This document shows, in pieces, positions 45,928 through 54,897 of a stretch of DNA of 64,000 bases. Origin of the DNA: CAMXAS01 sp964442435 (GTDB lineage: Bacteria > Bacteroidota > Bacteroidia > Bacteroidales > P3); the NCBI GenBank assembly GCA_964442435.1, contig CAYTZG010000008.1, forward strand, positions 1 to 64,000, read 5' to 3'. The notes under the pieces are model-generated. The model had not been told where the DNA came from, searched no databases, and saw nothing but the letters and a program-made list of their open reading frames with translations. A program made the position numbers and the translations under genes. Position 1 is the stretch's first letter. Every line of letters begins with the position of its first letter.

Positions 45928-47001
45928 TCAGAACAGCCGCCGGAACGGCGTGATGAGCCATTCCGCAAAGCGGTACAGCCACGGCACGTTCTTCCATTTC
46001 TCGTAGTCGAGGTCGCTGCACTGCCGGTCGGTTTCCGCGATGTGTTCCTGCAACAGCCGCACGGTGTCGGCGTTTTCGCCGTAGAGCATGATTTCGTATT
46101 GGTAGCGGAAACTGCGGTAATCCAGATTGGCCGAGCCTATGAAAAACCGCTTGCCGTCGATGAGCAGGCATTTGGCGTGCAGGTTGTCCGGCTTGAACAG
46201 CCGCCACTGGACGCCTTGTTTGTAGAGCGGCCCCAAGTATTTGTTGCGCAGCAGGTCGATAATCGGCACGTCGGAATGCAGGGGCAGGTAGATTTTGACC
46301 GTTATGCCGCGCGAAGCCGCTTCCGCCAAGGCCTTGCGCATTTTGTGCCCCGGCAGGAAATAGGGCGTTTCGATGAGGATTTCCCGGCGGGCGTTCTTTA
46401 TCAGGTTGAGCGTGTAGTCGCGTATGGTCTGATAGTAGGCCGAGGGCGTGTCCTGTATGATGTTGTAGCCGTGGTAGGAGATGATTTTCTTTTTCTCGAA
46501 CGGCACGAGTTCGTAGAACTTGTATTGCTCGTAGTTCTTGAAGAACACGCCGCGGAACTTGTGCGTGATGGGGCTTTGAATCCGTAGGTTCAGGTCGCGC
46601 CAGCTGATGGAATAGGACGTGAGGTTGGACGACCCGATATAGGTAATGCTGTCGTCTATGAGCAACAGTTTGCGGTGGCTGCGCGTGTGGTTGCGCGCAA
46701 ACGTGTTGGATAGGAAGAACTTGATTTTCTTGAAGTAGCGTAACTTGACACCGGCGGCCAACAAGTCCGCGAAAAAGAGTTCGCTGGCTTGCGTGCCGTA
46801 AGCGTCCACCAGCAGGCGGATGTCCAGGCCTTCCTGCGCCTTTTGCAAAAGGGCTTCCCGGAAACGCTTGCCGATGGCGTCCTCTCCGAACCGATACGTC
46901 TCTAAATAAATGTATTTCTTAGCCGCGCGGATGTCGTCTATCATCGCGCTGAACAGACGCAGGTTGTCGTCGAACAGTTGCGTGTTGTAGTTCTCCAGCA
47001 T
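45928..47001 (-). CDS. Phospholipase D-like / cardiolipin synthase family protein
   Basis: The 357-residue protein has two HKD motifs: HRKLLLIDD near residue 107 and HAKCLLID near residue 275, each followed by Gly-Ser-x-Asn (GSSNLT, GSANLD). There is no N-terminal transmembrane region, unlike full cardiolipin synthases, and it is shorter than the usual 480 residues. It could transfer phosphatidyl groups or cleave phosphodiesters. The promoter is complete and lies only about 10 bases upstream of the ATG. Confidence 0.85.
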   Translation of the reverse strand: MLENYNTQLFDDNLRLFSAMIDDIRAAKKYIYLETYRFGEDAIGKRFREALLQKAQEGLDIRLLVDAYGTQASELFFADLLAAGVKLRYFKKIKFFLSNTFARNHTRSHRKLLLIDDSITYIGSSNLTSYSISWRDLNLRIQSPITHKFRGVFFKNYEQYKFYELVPFEKKKIISYHGYNIIQDTPSAYYQTIRDYTLNLIKNARREILIETPYFLPGHKMRKALAEAASRGITVKIYLPLHSDVPIIDLLRNKYLGPLYKQGVQWRLFKPDNLHAKCLLIDGKRFFIGSANLDYRSFRYQYEIMLYGENADTVRLLQEHIAETDRQCSDLDYEKWKNVPWLYRFAEWLITPFRRLF

Positions 47002-47010
47002 AATGGATTA

Positions 47011-47042
47011 CAAACTTACCAAACTTGCGCCTTATTTCCAAA
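47011..47042 (-). promoter_or_regulatory. PLD gene promoter (-33 and -7), nearly leaderless
   Basis: Minus strand TTTG (47042-47039) and TAAGTTTG (47018-47011) are 20 bases apart. The ATG at 47001 is 10 bases past the -7 element, so the leader would be about 5 bases. Confidence 0.65.
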
Positions 47043-47054
47043 ACCGGAATCAAA

Positions 47055-47086
47055 GTTTGCGAATTCGTATGTTTCGGAGTAAATTT
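47055..47086 (+). promoter_or_regulatory. yicC promoter (-33 and -7)
   Basis: TTTG at 47055-47058 and TAAATTTG at 47079-47086 are separated by 20 bases. The leader to the ATG at 47153 is about 62 bases. Confidence 0.75.
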
Positions 47087-47152
47087 GTAGGACGGTTGGC
47101 CCGGACGAAGGGGCGGCCGGCCATGGGCTTGGCGTATAAAACACTGAATGTT

Positions 47153-48067
47153 ATGATTAAATCGATGACCGGCTACGGCAAAGGTATCCGTACTTGGCAG
47201 GGCAAAAAGATGACGATGGAAATCAAAAGCGTCAATTCCAAGGTTTTGGATATGAATTGGCGTTGGAGCGGGCCCTATAAGGAGTTGGAAAACGACTTGC
47301 GCGCGCTCGTGACCGACCGTTTGCAACGCGGCAAGGTGGATATTTATGTGACGGTGCGGGACGAAGCGGGCGAAGCGGGGCGGTTGCCCGAATTGCGGAC
47401 GACGTTTTTGGAGAAGGCCTATCGGCAGTTCGCGCAGTGGAGCGCGTCTCAAACCGAGCCGATGCCGGGTTGGTGGCCGGCCGTATTGGGACAGGCCTTT
47501 GTCATGCAGTCCGACGCCTGGCATCGGCCCGAGGAGGTGGAGTGCACGCCGGAGGAATTGGCCGCGGCCGGCGTACAGTTGCGGGCATTGGCCGACGAGG
47601 TGTTGCAGGCTGTGGATCGTTTCCGCACGCAGGAGGCCGAGGGCTTGAAGAAAGATTTGTTGCTGCGGGTGTCGCTCATCGAAGAGAAGCTGGCGGCCGT
47701 GGAGCCGTTTGAGAAAGGCCGTCTGGCCCGTATCAAGGAAAAGCTGACGAAGGCTTTGCAGGAGTGGAACGCGCAGTGGGAGAGTCAGCCGGACAGCCGT
47801 AACCGTTTTGAGGAGAGCCTGATTTATTATCTTGAAAAATGGGACGTGACCGAGGAAAAGGTTCGTCTCGCCAAGCATTGCCGTTATTTCCGCGAGAGCA
47901 TCGACGAGGATGGGGCCGGCAAGAAACTCGGTTTCATCGCGCAGGAGATGGGGCGCGAAATCAACACGCTCGGTTCCAAATCGAACGAGGTGGAGATGCA
48001 GCGTTTGGTCGTCGAGATGAAAGACGAATTGGAAAAGATTAAAGAACAACTGTTTAATATATTGTAA
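47153..48067 (+). CDS. yicC: YicC-family endoribonuclease
   Basis: The 304-residue protein has the YicC N-terminal signature MIKSMTGYGKG, the strand IKSVNSKVLDMNWRW, a helical middle and the C-terminal DUF1732 part with EESLIYYLEKWDVTEEKVRL, SIDEDGAGKKLGFIAQEMGREINTLGSK and AGNEVEMQRL-like terminal helix. YicC proteins are hexameric endoribonucleases. I start it at the ATG at 47153; earlier in-frame codons lie in the promoter region. In many bacteria gmk follows; here hydG follows after two bases. Confidence 0.9.
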   Translation: MIKSMTGYGKGIRTWQGKKMTMEIKSVNSKVLDMNWRWSGPYKELENDLRALVTDRLQRGKVDIYVTVRDEAGEAGRLPELRTTFLEKAYRQFAQWSASQTEPMPGWWPAVLGQAFVMQSDAWHRPEEVECTPEELAAAGVQLRALADEVLQAVDRFRTQEAEGLKKDLLLRVSLIEEKLAAVEPFEKGRLARIKEKLTKALQEWNAQWESQPDSRNRFEESLIYYLEKWDVTEEKVRLAKHCRYFRESIDEDGAGKKLGFIAQEMGREINTLGSKSNEVEMQRLVVEMKDELEKIKEQLFNIL

Positions 48068-48069
48068 TC

Positions 48070-49488
48070 ATGGATATGACCTTGTCGAAAGGCGCCATCG
48101 ATTTTATAGACGACGCTTATATCTTCCGGCTGCTGGAACAGAAGGAAGACGCGGGACGGGTACGTGAAGTACTGGCTAAAAGTTTGGAAAAGAAGGCGCT
48201 GAGTTTGGAAGAAACGGCGGCCTTGCTGGCGGTCAAGAGCCCGGAACTGCTGGAGGAAATCTATCAGGCGGCCCGCAAGCTCAAACGCGAGGTGTACGGC
48301 AACCGCATCGTGTTGTTCGCGCCGCTTTACATCGGCAACCATTGCGTAAACGACTGCCTCTATTGCGGTTTCCGCCGCAGTTTGACCTCTACGGTAAGAC
48401 GGACGCTGAGCGATGAGGAATTGGTACAGGAAGTCAAGTCGTTGGAGTCGGAAGGCCACAAGCGTCTGATTCTCGTCTATGGCGAGTCGCCGGCCTATTC
48501 GCCCGAATTCATCGCGCATACGGTGGAGGTCGTCTATGCCACGAAGAACGGCCATGGCGAAATCCGCCGCGTCAACATCAACGCCGCGCCCCTCGACATC
48601 GAAGGCTTCAAGACCGTGAAGCAGGCCGGCATCGGCACGTATCAGATTTTCCAAGAAACCTACCATAAGGAGACCTACGCCCAATATCATCCCGCCAACA
48701 CGTTGAAAGGCAATTTCATGTGGCGGCTTGACGGCATGGACCGCGCCTACCAGGCCGGCTGTGACGACATGGGCATCGGCGCCTTGTTCGGCCTGTACGA
48801 CTGGCGTTTCGAAGTCATGGGCTTGGTTTCCCATGCGTTGCATCTGCAAGGCCGTTACGGCGTAGGCCCGCATACCATCAGTTTCCCGCGCATCCAGCCG
48901 GCCAACGGTTTGGATTTGGCCCTGCCGTATCAGACCACCGACGCGCAGTTCAAGCAGTTGGTGGCCGTGTTGCGTTTGGCCGTGCCTTATACGGGGCTGA
49001 TTATGACGGCGCGCGAGTCGCCGGCCATCCGCGACGAGGTCATGGAGTTCGGCGTTTCGCAAATCGACGCCGGCACGCGGCTCGAAATAGGCGCCTACCA
49101 CGAGAAAGACAGCATTACGGATGCGCAGAAGCTTGAAAAAGAACAGTTTCAGATTGGCGACAACCGGACGTTGGACGAGGCCATCGGCTGGTTGCTGTCG
49201 CGCGACTTCATCCCGTCGTTCTGCACGTCCTGCTATCGGGTGGGTCGTACCGGCGAGCATTTTATGGAATACGCGATACCCGGCTTCATCGGTCGTTTTT
49301 GTACACCCAACGCCATCATGACGTTGGCCGAATACCTGAAGGACTATGCCGGCGAACGGACGCGGAAAGAGGGGGAAGCCTTGATTGCGCGCGAGTTGGC
49401 CAAGATGCCGGAAGACGAGATGAAACGCAGTCTGTTGGAACGTCTGCGTAATCTGGCCGAGGACGACAAACGCGACCAATTGTTTTAA
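48070..49488 (+). CDS. hydG: [FeFe]-hydrogenase maturation radical SAM tyrosine lyase HydG
   Basis: The 472-residue protein has the radical SAM CxxxCxxC motif (NHCVNDCLYCGF, about residue 95) and the HydG-specific C-terminal cluster site Cx2Cx22C (FCTSCYRVGRTGEHF through RFCTPNA). HydG cleaves tyrosine to make the CO and CN ligands of the H-cluster. ThiH is excluded by the second cluster motif. hydE, hydF and a hydrogenase gene are not in the window. The frame starts 2 bases after yicC, so the two are translationally linked. Confidence 0.92.
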   Translation: MDMTLSKGAIDFIDDAYIFRLLEQKEDAGRVREVLAKSLEKKALSLEETAALLAVKSPELLEEIYQAARKLKREVYGNRIVLFAPLYIGNHCVNDCLYCGFRRSLTSTVRRTLSDEELVQEVKSLESEGHKRLILVYGESPAYSPEFIAHTVEVVYATKNGHGEIRRVNINAAPLDIEGFKTVKQAGIGTYQIFQETYHKETYAQYHPANTLKGNFMWRLDGMDRAYQAGCDDMGIGALFGLYDWRFEVMGLVSHALHLQGRYGVGPHTISFPRIQPANGLDLALPYQTTDAQFKQLVAVLRLAVPYTGLIMTARESPAIRDEVMEFGVSQIDAGTRLEIGAYHEKDSITDAQKLEKEQFQIGDNRTLDEAIGWLLSRDFIPSFCTSCYRVGRTGEHFMEYAIPGFIGRFCTPNAIMTLAEYLKDYAGERTRKEGEALIARELAKMPEDEMKRSLLERLRNLAEDDKRDQLF

Positions 49489-49501
49489 AGTCCGTGGACG
49501 A

Positions 49502-49537
49502 TAAAAAAAAGGAGAGGGTTCGCCTCTCCTTTTTTTA
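49502..49537 (+). terminator. Bidirectional terminator between hydG and ferritin
   Basis: An A-run plus GGAGAGG (to 49517) pairs with CCTCTCC plus a T-run around a GTTCG-type loop, so U-tracts arise on both strands. It ends hydG (stop 49488) and the ferritin gene (stop 49552). Confidence 0.88.
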
Positions 49538-49551
49538 TGCCGAAGCTACGG

Positions 49552-50034
49552 TTAGCGGCTCATCATCTGCTGGTTGAGTTCATACAGATGCGTTTTGCCG
49601 AATTTGGCGATACGTTCGGCAATCGCGCCCGCCGTTTCTTCCTCCTCGATCTGTTCGCGGACGAAGTCCCAGAAGAACAGCTCGGTGGCCTTGTCCTTTT
49701 CGGCTTCCGCCAGCGTGACGAGTTGGTCGATCATTTTCGATACCTTGCATTCGTGGGCGTAAACGGCTTTGAACACATCGGCCAAATCCTTCCACGTGTT
49801 CGGCGTGTCTTCGGCCTTGCCCAGCACAACGGTGCCGCCGCGTTTCATAAGGTAGGACGCCATCTTGTAGGCGTGTTCGTTTTCTTCTTCGGCCTGTTTG
49901 CGGAGCCAGTGGGCAAAGCCGTCCAAACCGTCTTTCTCGCAGTAGAACGACATGGCCGTGTAGAGGCGGGAAGACCAAAATTCAGCGGTAATCTGTTGAT
50001 TGATCGCTTTCTCAAGTTTCTTTGTGAGGTTCAT
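49552..50034 (-). CDS. ftnA: Bacterial non-haem ferritin
   Basis: The 160-residue four-helix protein has the ferroxidase-type residues: Glu in QQITAEFWSS, Glu and His in EEENEHAYKM, Glu in YAHECKVS and Gln/Glu in VREQIEEEETAG. FtnA stores iron in a 24-mer and oxidises Fe2+. It follows a glycosyltransferase-fusion gene by 12 bases on the same strand and shares a terminator with hydG. No promoter with the usual motif is seen in the gap, so it may be read from the operon ahead. Confidence 0.93.
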   Translation of the reverse strand: MNLTKKLEKAINQQITAEFWSSRLYTAMSFYCEKDGLDGFAHWLRKQAEEENEHAYKMASYLMKRGGTVVLGKAEDTPNTWKDLADVFKAVYAHECKVSKMIDQLVTLAEAEKDKATELFFWDFVREQIEEEETAGAIAERIAKFGKTHLYELNQQMMSR

Positions 50035-50046
50035 GGTTTTATTGTT

Positions 50047-52812
50047 TTAGAGATTTATAGTTCCTTGGTTTGACGTTTTGTCGGTGGGGGCGAACGGCCA
50101 ACCCAACAGGCTGAGAAACAGTTGCTCAAATTGACGGGCCTGATAGTCGCGGCGGTAGCGGGTACGGACTTCCGGATTTCCGGCGATATGGGTATAACCT
50201 TGGGATTGCCATTGCTCATAGGCTTTTGAGAGTAAAGCCTCGATGTCCTCCTTAGTGGAGGCGTCGCATCCTTGTCCGCTTTCACGCAACAGGTCGGCTA
50301 TCGGACCTTCGGCATCGCGGAGACAGAGAATCGGTTTCTCAACGCCCAAGGCCTCAAACAGTTTGGTCGTGAGGATACCTTGCGGACGTCGGTCGGCGGC
50401 CTTTTGGAAAAACCAACGCCAAGGGCGGTAGAGGTGGCTTTGGGCGGGTTGACCGACGGATTGGCCGGGTTGGGACGCCCGGTTGTTTAAGACCAATAGA
50501 ACGGACGCCCGGTTCAGGACGGCCGGGATTTCATCGGATGGGATGTAGTCATGCAGTTGCAGGATGCCGTTGGACAATAGGTCGGGGCACATCCGGTTCG
50601 CCAGTTCGCCCAGCAGACGCTGGGAACGGGCGTCGCAATAAAAGACCATCCGGACCGCTTTGGCCCATTCGGTTCGCTCGCGGCGGCCGTTGGCTACGGT
50701 TTCGAACAGCAGGCTCGGATCCATCTGGCATAGGCTCAAGATACGTCCCGTATAGACGATGCGGAACGTATCGGTCGGTTGAGGTTTGAAACGATAGAGT
50801 GCGGGGTCGTAACCGTTGGGTATCAGGGCTACGTTTTCGGGGCGGTGGATGGCGTGCCCCAAAAGGGCGGTATGCCAGCGGGAAACGGTCGTTACGGCCG
50901 TGGCCCGACGTAGCAGGCGGTTACGTTTTTGAATTTGTGAAACACCCCAGAGCCGGCCGAGGATTTGTTCCAGACCGCCCAGACGGGGCAGCGGCCGCGC
51001 GATGAAACTGCAGTCCGGATATTGTTCGATGATGTCGCGGTGGTCGGCGACCCATGGCAGACCGTAGTGCCGGGCGATGCGGGCGGCAACGGGAAGCGGG
51101 AACGTGCGGTAGGCACTGCTCAGGATTAGGTCGAACGGACGCTTCGCGCAGAGGTCGGCAGCCATCCGGTACAGGACTTTCGTTTTGCGGTGCCGGCCGA
51201 AATGAGCTTTGAAGAAGTTCGGGAACGCCTGTTCGTAGACCTCGGTCGACGTCCGTAAAAAGGCGAAGGCACCGTCGTCGAAATTGGTCTCGGTCACGAC
51301 CGTCACTTCATGGCCGAACGCTTGCAGGTAGCGGGTCAGATAACCCATGCGGGGGGCGAAAGCCGGTGGAAACAAATCGCATACCAATAAAATACGTAGA
51401 TGCGGTTTGTAAGTGATATCCTGTAAACGAGCCATATAGGCACAGGCTTCAGCATAGAGCCGCATCGGTGTATCGTAGGCGATGCGGGCGGATTCCAAGC
51501 CGGGGATGGCGGGCGTATCGGTGTCCGTGTCGCCGTGCATGAACGACGTATTGTGCCAAAGCAGGCAGGCTTCGCCGCCCACGGCATGGGCGCGGTCGAG
51601 CAGTTGAAACAGCGTCTGCCGTGCCTGCGTCTCGTCCAAGTGCATATAACGCGGGTTAAACAGCGTGTTTTCCATGCAGAGCAACGGGTGGTAGGTCACG
51701 GGTGTCAGCCGGCGGGCGGCCGGATCGATGGCGCGCACGGGGCGCGCCGTCCCAAGGCGGAAGCCCGCCGTATCGGCAAAACCCATCGTAAAGTCGTCGG
51801 TAAGGCCGTTTTGTGCCAAGAAAGCGACTTGGGACGGTTGGGTAAAGCGCAGATAGTGGTGGCGCGTGTAACGCACGTCCACGCCCCAGGCTTTCTCCAA
51901 ATGCCGTTTCTCTTTGCCGATACGTTCCGGCCGCCCGCCGGCCGTATAGGAGACGTGCAGGCCGAGGGCCGCGCCCTGCCGCAACAGGCGGTCGCGCAGG
52001 CGGCGCAACGCGCGGCTACGGAGGCGGTAACGCGGTTTATCGTAGCGGTCTTTTCCGAGTGATTTTATGAAGTAAATATCCTGAACGACAGGATTTGAAG
52101 TATCTTTATTTAAAGTTGTTTTCAAGCTGTTGTCCAGGGCGCCGATCGTAGTGAAAGTATCGTATGGATCACGGGCGTTTTCGCCGAACCAATGGGCGAA
52201 AGTCCTACGTAAGCCGCGCCCGTCGCGCAAGGAACGCAACAGGCCTTTGGCCGAACGGTAAAGGAAGGGCGCGTCCACGTCGTGGGTCAGGTAGATACGT
52301 CTAAGGCCGGGCTGCCAGGCTTGCGACGGGGCGGTGTCCGCAGTGGCGGTTCCCTCGGCCATCAGTTCGTCCACGCGGGCTTTGAGCCACAGGCCGTATT
52401 CGTCCACAATCGGGCGGTGGAGTAAGCCGGCGCGCGCCGCCCAGCTCTCGCTTCCGGGAAAACGGCCGTGCGCGTCGCGGACCGTCGGCCGCATCCATTC
52501 CTCGTAGCGGCTCAGCATAAAGTAGGCGGCCGCTACGAAATCGGCGTGCAGGACCAGCGTTTCGCCTTGGGCGTGCGCGTACCGTGCCATACGGTTTTCA
52601 CCGAATGGCACGGGCAGCCCGTCCAGCAGGGCGGGCTGCGCCGGCGGCAGGCTGCGGGGCGTGCCGTAGTCGGCCTGAAAAAAGGCGGAGGGCTTGATAA
52701 CGAGCGTATAACGCGGCCACTCGGCTTCGTCGGCCGTATAGCCTATCCGGCTCAGGTAGAACGGGTCGTCCCGCAACAGAAACGAAAGGGTATAGCGTAC
52801 GGTTTCTTCCAT
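50047..52812 (-). CDS. Polysaccharide deacetylase-like domain fused to GT4 glycosyltransferase
   Basis: The 921-residue protein has two parts. Residues 1 to about 475 resemble the Bacteroidetes polysaccharide-deacetylase family with its own N-terminal domain (LTHDVDAPFLYRS, with the DxD-like metal site, and LHVSYTAGG). Residues about 478-921 are a GT4 glycosyltransferase: LLVCDLFPPAFAPRMGYLTRYL at the donor-side start and a Rossmann C-half with FEALGVEKPILCLRDAEGPI. Normally these are separate genes. The fusion implies a two-step enzyme on one glycan. It lies 4 bases after the GNAT gene. Confidence 0.8.
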   Translation of the reverse strand: MEETVRYTLSFLLRDDPFYLSRIGYTADEAEWPRYTLVIKPSAFFQADYGTPRSLPPAQPALLDGLPVPFGENRMARYAHAQGETLVLHADFVAAAYFMLSRYEEWMRPTVRDAHGRFPGSESWAARAGLLHRPIVDEYGLWLKARVDELMAEGTATADTAPSQAWQPGLRRIYLTHDVDAPFLYRSAKGLLRSLRDGRGLRRTFAHWFGENARDPYDTFTTIGALDNSLKTTLNKDTSNPVVQDIYFIKSLGKDRYDKPRYRLRSRALRRLRDRLLRQGAALGLHVSYTAGGRPERIGKEKRHLEKAWGVDVRYTRHHYLRFTQPSQVAFLAQNGLTDDFTMGFADTAGFRLGTARPVRAIDPAARRLTPVTYHPLLCMENTLFNPRYMHLDETQARQTLFQLLDRAHAVGGEACLLWHNTSFMHGDTDTDTPAIPGLESARIAYDTPMRLYAEACAYMARLQDITYKPHLRILLVCDLFPPAFAPRMGYLTRYLQAFGHEVTVVTETNFDDGAFAFLRTSTEVYEQAFPNFFKAHFGRHRKTKVLYRMAADLCAKRPFDLILSSAYRTFPLPVAARIARHYGLPWVADHRDIIEQYPDCSFIARPLPRLGGLEQILGRLWGVSQIQKRNRLLRRATAVTTVSRWHTALLGHAIHRPENVALIPNGYDPALYRFKPQPTDTFRIVYTGRILSLCQMDPSLLFETVANGRRERTEWAKAVRMVFYCDARSQRLLGELANRMCPDLLSNGILQLHDYIPSDEIPAVLNRASVLLVLNNRASQPGQSVGQPAQSHLYRPWRWFFQKAADRRPQGILTTKLFEALGVEKPILCLRDAEGPIADLLRESGQGCDASTKEDIEALLSKAYEQWQSQGYTHIAGNPEVRTRYRRDYQARQFEQLFLSLLGWPFAPTDKTSNQGTINL

Positions 52813-52816
52813 GGCA

Positions 52817-53881
52817 CTACGGTTTTGGCCGGCGGTGTGTCGTCTGCCCGTGGATGAGTCGGCTTAGCTTGCGCCAGGCCCGTTTGCACAGCCCCGGACG
52901 GCGGCCGCTGAGCGTGATATAGGGACGGGGTGTCGCGCCGAATCCTTGGAAGAATTGCGCGATGCCCTCAATCATAGAGCCTTCGAAATCGAATACGTCG
53001 CAGAAGCCGGTGCAATGCGCGATGGCCTTGAACAATACGAGCGTCTGGGCATGGGCGTGGGGCGGCTTCTGCCGCAGGCTGCCCCCGGCCACGTAGTAGG
53101 CCGTGTCGCCCTGCCAGGCCACAAAGGCCGCCGACAGCAACCGCCCGTCGGGGGCGTAGCCGCCCCACAGCAGACCTTGCCGCCTTTGGCGGGCGGTTTC
53201 GATGAGCCGCGTCAGGCAGGCGGTTTCCGTTTCGGACGTATGGCGTCCACGGGCGGCAAAGGTCTGCCGGTACAGCCGGCAGAAATCCGCTGTGGAACAA
53301 GGTTTTACCGTAATTCCGCCGGCTTCGGCCAGATGGAGGCGCCGCCGGCTGTCCCGGCCCATGCCCGTCCGCAAGGCCGTTTCCACGGCCGCCGTATCGC
53401 CCTGTTCCCGCCAGGCCCGCAGGTTCTCCAAACGGTAGGAATAGCGGACGTGCAAATCCAGGTCGCGCCAGTAAAACGGCTGCGCCTGCCGCTGTTGGGT
53501 CGGGAATTGCAGATAAACGTAGCGGTAGCGGCTCAGGGCCGTGGCCAAATCGGTCAGAATTTTGTGCTCTTTCGTTTGATTGTCAGGCGATAGCCAAATG
53601 GCCGTATGTTGGGTAAACAGCGCGTTCCGCACCGTGTCACCGTAGGGCGTATGGATGGGCATGGCCGCCAAAGGCAGGCCGTTTCCCGCCTCGATGGCCG
53701 TCCAATCCGGCGCATCGGGAACGGTCAGCACCGTCCAGGCCTCCGGACAGGCCGCATCCAGCCACCAGGCCTGCGCGAACAGCGGAATGCCGTGCCCTTG
53801 CGGGCGGGCGCACAGCGCGCGGTAGAACCCTCGCCGGAGGTCGGCTTCGCTATTGGTTTTTATATTGCAGGACTTCGTCAT
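52817..53881 (-). CDS. GNAT / FemAB-like acyltransferase
   Basis: The 354-residue protein starts with the segment GIPLFAQAWWLDAACPEAW, which marks a Bacteroidetes family of FemAB/GNAT-type proteins in surface polysaccharide loci. There are two GNAT-like halves, the C-terminal one with AAFVAWQGDTAYYVAGGS and FDFEGSMIEGIAQFFQGFGATPRPY. It probably transfers an acyl or aminoacyl group to a glycan or cell-wall precursor. I start it at the ATG at 53881, inside the last 32 bases of the deaminase gene; an in-frame upstream ATG exists but would overlap more. Confidence 0.75.
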   Translation of the reverse strand: MTKSCNIKTNSEADLRRGFYRALCARPQGHGIPLFAQAWWLDAACPEAWTVLTVPDAPDWTAIEAGNGLPLAAMPIHTPYGDTVRNALFTQHTAIWLSPDNQTKEHKILTDLATALSRYRYVYLQFPTQQRQAQPFYWRDLDLHVRYSYRLENLRAWREQGDTAAVETALRTGMGRDSRRRLHLAEAGGITVKPCSTADFCRLYRQTFAARGRHTSETETACLTRLIETARQRRQGLLWGGYAPDGRLLSAAFVAWQGDTAYYVAGGSLRQKPPHAHAQTLVLFKAIAHCTGFCDVFDFEGSMIEGIAQFFQGFGATPRPYITLSGRRPGLCKRAWRKLSRLIHGQTTHRRPKP

Positions 53882-54893
53882 GGAAATAACGTATCGAAAC
53901 GCCGGCAATGCGGAACATCTCTTCCGACTCTTCGCCGGCATGGTAGCGGTATTCGCAAATCACGTCCCGTATGCCGCAGTTGATGATGAGCATGGCGCAG
54001 GTACGGCAGGGGGTCATCGTGCAGTAGAGCGTCGCACCCTCCAGCGCGATGCCGCGCTTGGCCGCCTGGCAAATCGCGTTCTGTTCGGCGTGTACGGTGC
54101 GTACGCAGTGCGTCGATGTGTGGCCGTCTTCATGCACCATCCGCTTGAACAGGTGGCCCACCTCGTCGCAGTGCGGCAGATGGGCGGGGGAGCCCACGTA
54201 ACCCGTCACGAGAATCTGTTTGTCTTTGACGATGACGCAGCCGCTCTTGCCGCGGTTGCAGGTGGCGCGTTGCGCCACGCTGTGGCACAGCCCCATAAAA
54301 TATTCGTCCCAGTCGGGGCGCGGCTTGTAGGCCGAGAGCGCCTGCTCTATTTGTGCGTGCAGGTAGGCGAGGCTGCCGCTGTTGTCCAATTTGGCGTCGG
54401 CCATCGCCATGCAGGCGGAGAGGTTCTGCTTGGTCGGGTCGGCGTTGTTCATCTCGCGCGCCTCATTGGCCTTGAACGTATCGAAATCCACGTGGTCGGT
54501 GGCCGAGCCGCGTTCGGTGATACGGCGGTAGCGCGTGTCTATCGGGGCGTCCACCGACAGGAGCAGGAAGCGGCGGTTCGGGTCGGCTTCGGCCTTTTTC
54601 CGCAAGGCCTCCACCTCGGCCGTGGCGCGTATGCTTTCGATGATGGCGTTCTGTCCGCCGGCCACGGCCTGTTCGAACAGTTGGTCCACGATATACGACG
54701 CGCCGTGTTCGGCCCGCAGCCGGTTGGCGGTTTCCGTCATGCTGTCGCGGTCTACAGCCAGCCCGTTTTTCTGAATCTCCGCCGTCAGGAAATCGCGTAC
54801 CGAAAAGTGTTTGAACTGCAAATGCGATACGATATAGTCCACCACCGTACCCTTGCCGGCGCCCAAGGTGCCGGTAATGCCAATCACGACCAT
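53850..54893 (-). CDS. P-loop kinase-like domain fused to deoxycytidylate deaminase
   Basis: The 347-residue protein begins with a P-loop GTLGAGKGT (residues 7-15) and a nucleotide-kinase-like fold to about residue 185, including SVDAPIDTRYRRITERG. From about residue 195 it is a dCMP deaminase with zinc ligands in VHAEQNAI and MTPCRTC and the DCTD-type THCVRT segment. dCMP deaminase makes dUMP for thymidylate. The fused layout is seen in yeast Dcd1 and, in larger form, in the phage-defence enzyme AvcD. It overlaps the GNAT gene by 32 bases and follows DUF4837 by 4 bases. Confidence 0.85.
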   Translation of the reverse strand: MVVIGITGTLGAGKGTVVDYIVSHLQFKHFSVRDFLTAEIQKNGLAVDRDSMTETANRLRAEHGASYIVDQLFEQAVAGGQNAIIESIRATAEVEALRKKAEADPNRRFLLLSVDAPIDTRYRRITERGSATDHVDFDTFKANEAREMNNADPTKQNLSACMAMADAKLDNSGSLAYLHAQIEQALSAYKPRPDWDEYFMGLCHSVAQRATCNRGKSGCVIVKDKQILVTGYVGSPAHLPHCDEVGHLFKRMVHEDGHTSTHCVRTVHAEQNAICQAAKRGIALEGATLYCTMTPCRTCAMLIINCGIRDVICEYRYHAGEESEEMFRIAGVSIRYFHDEVLQYKNQ

Positions 54894-54897
54894 ACTA

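Noticed and set aside
48070..49488. ThiH (tyrosine lyase of thiamine synthesis)
   Set aside because: The C-terminal Cx2Cx22C cluster motif is specific to HydG and no thi genes are nearby.
53850..54893. Phage-defence deaminase (AvcD-type) system
   Set aside because: The protein is much shorter than AvcD, lies in a housekeeping-like operon, and no companion inhibitor RNA or toxin gene is evident. Kept only as a domain-architecture note.
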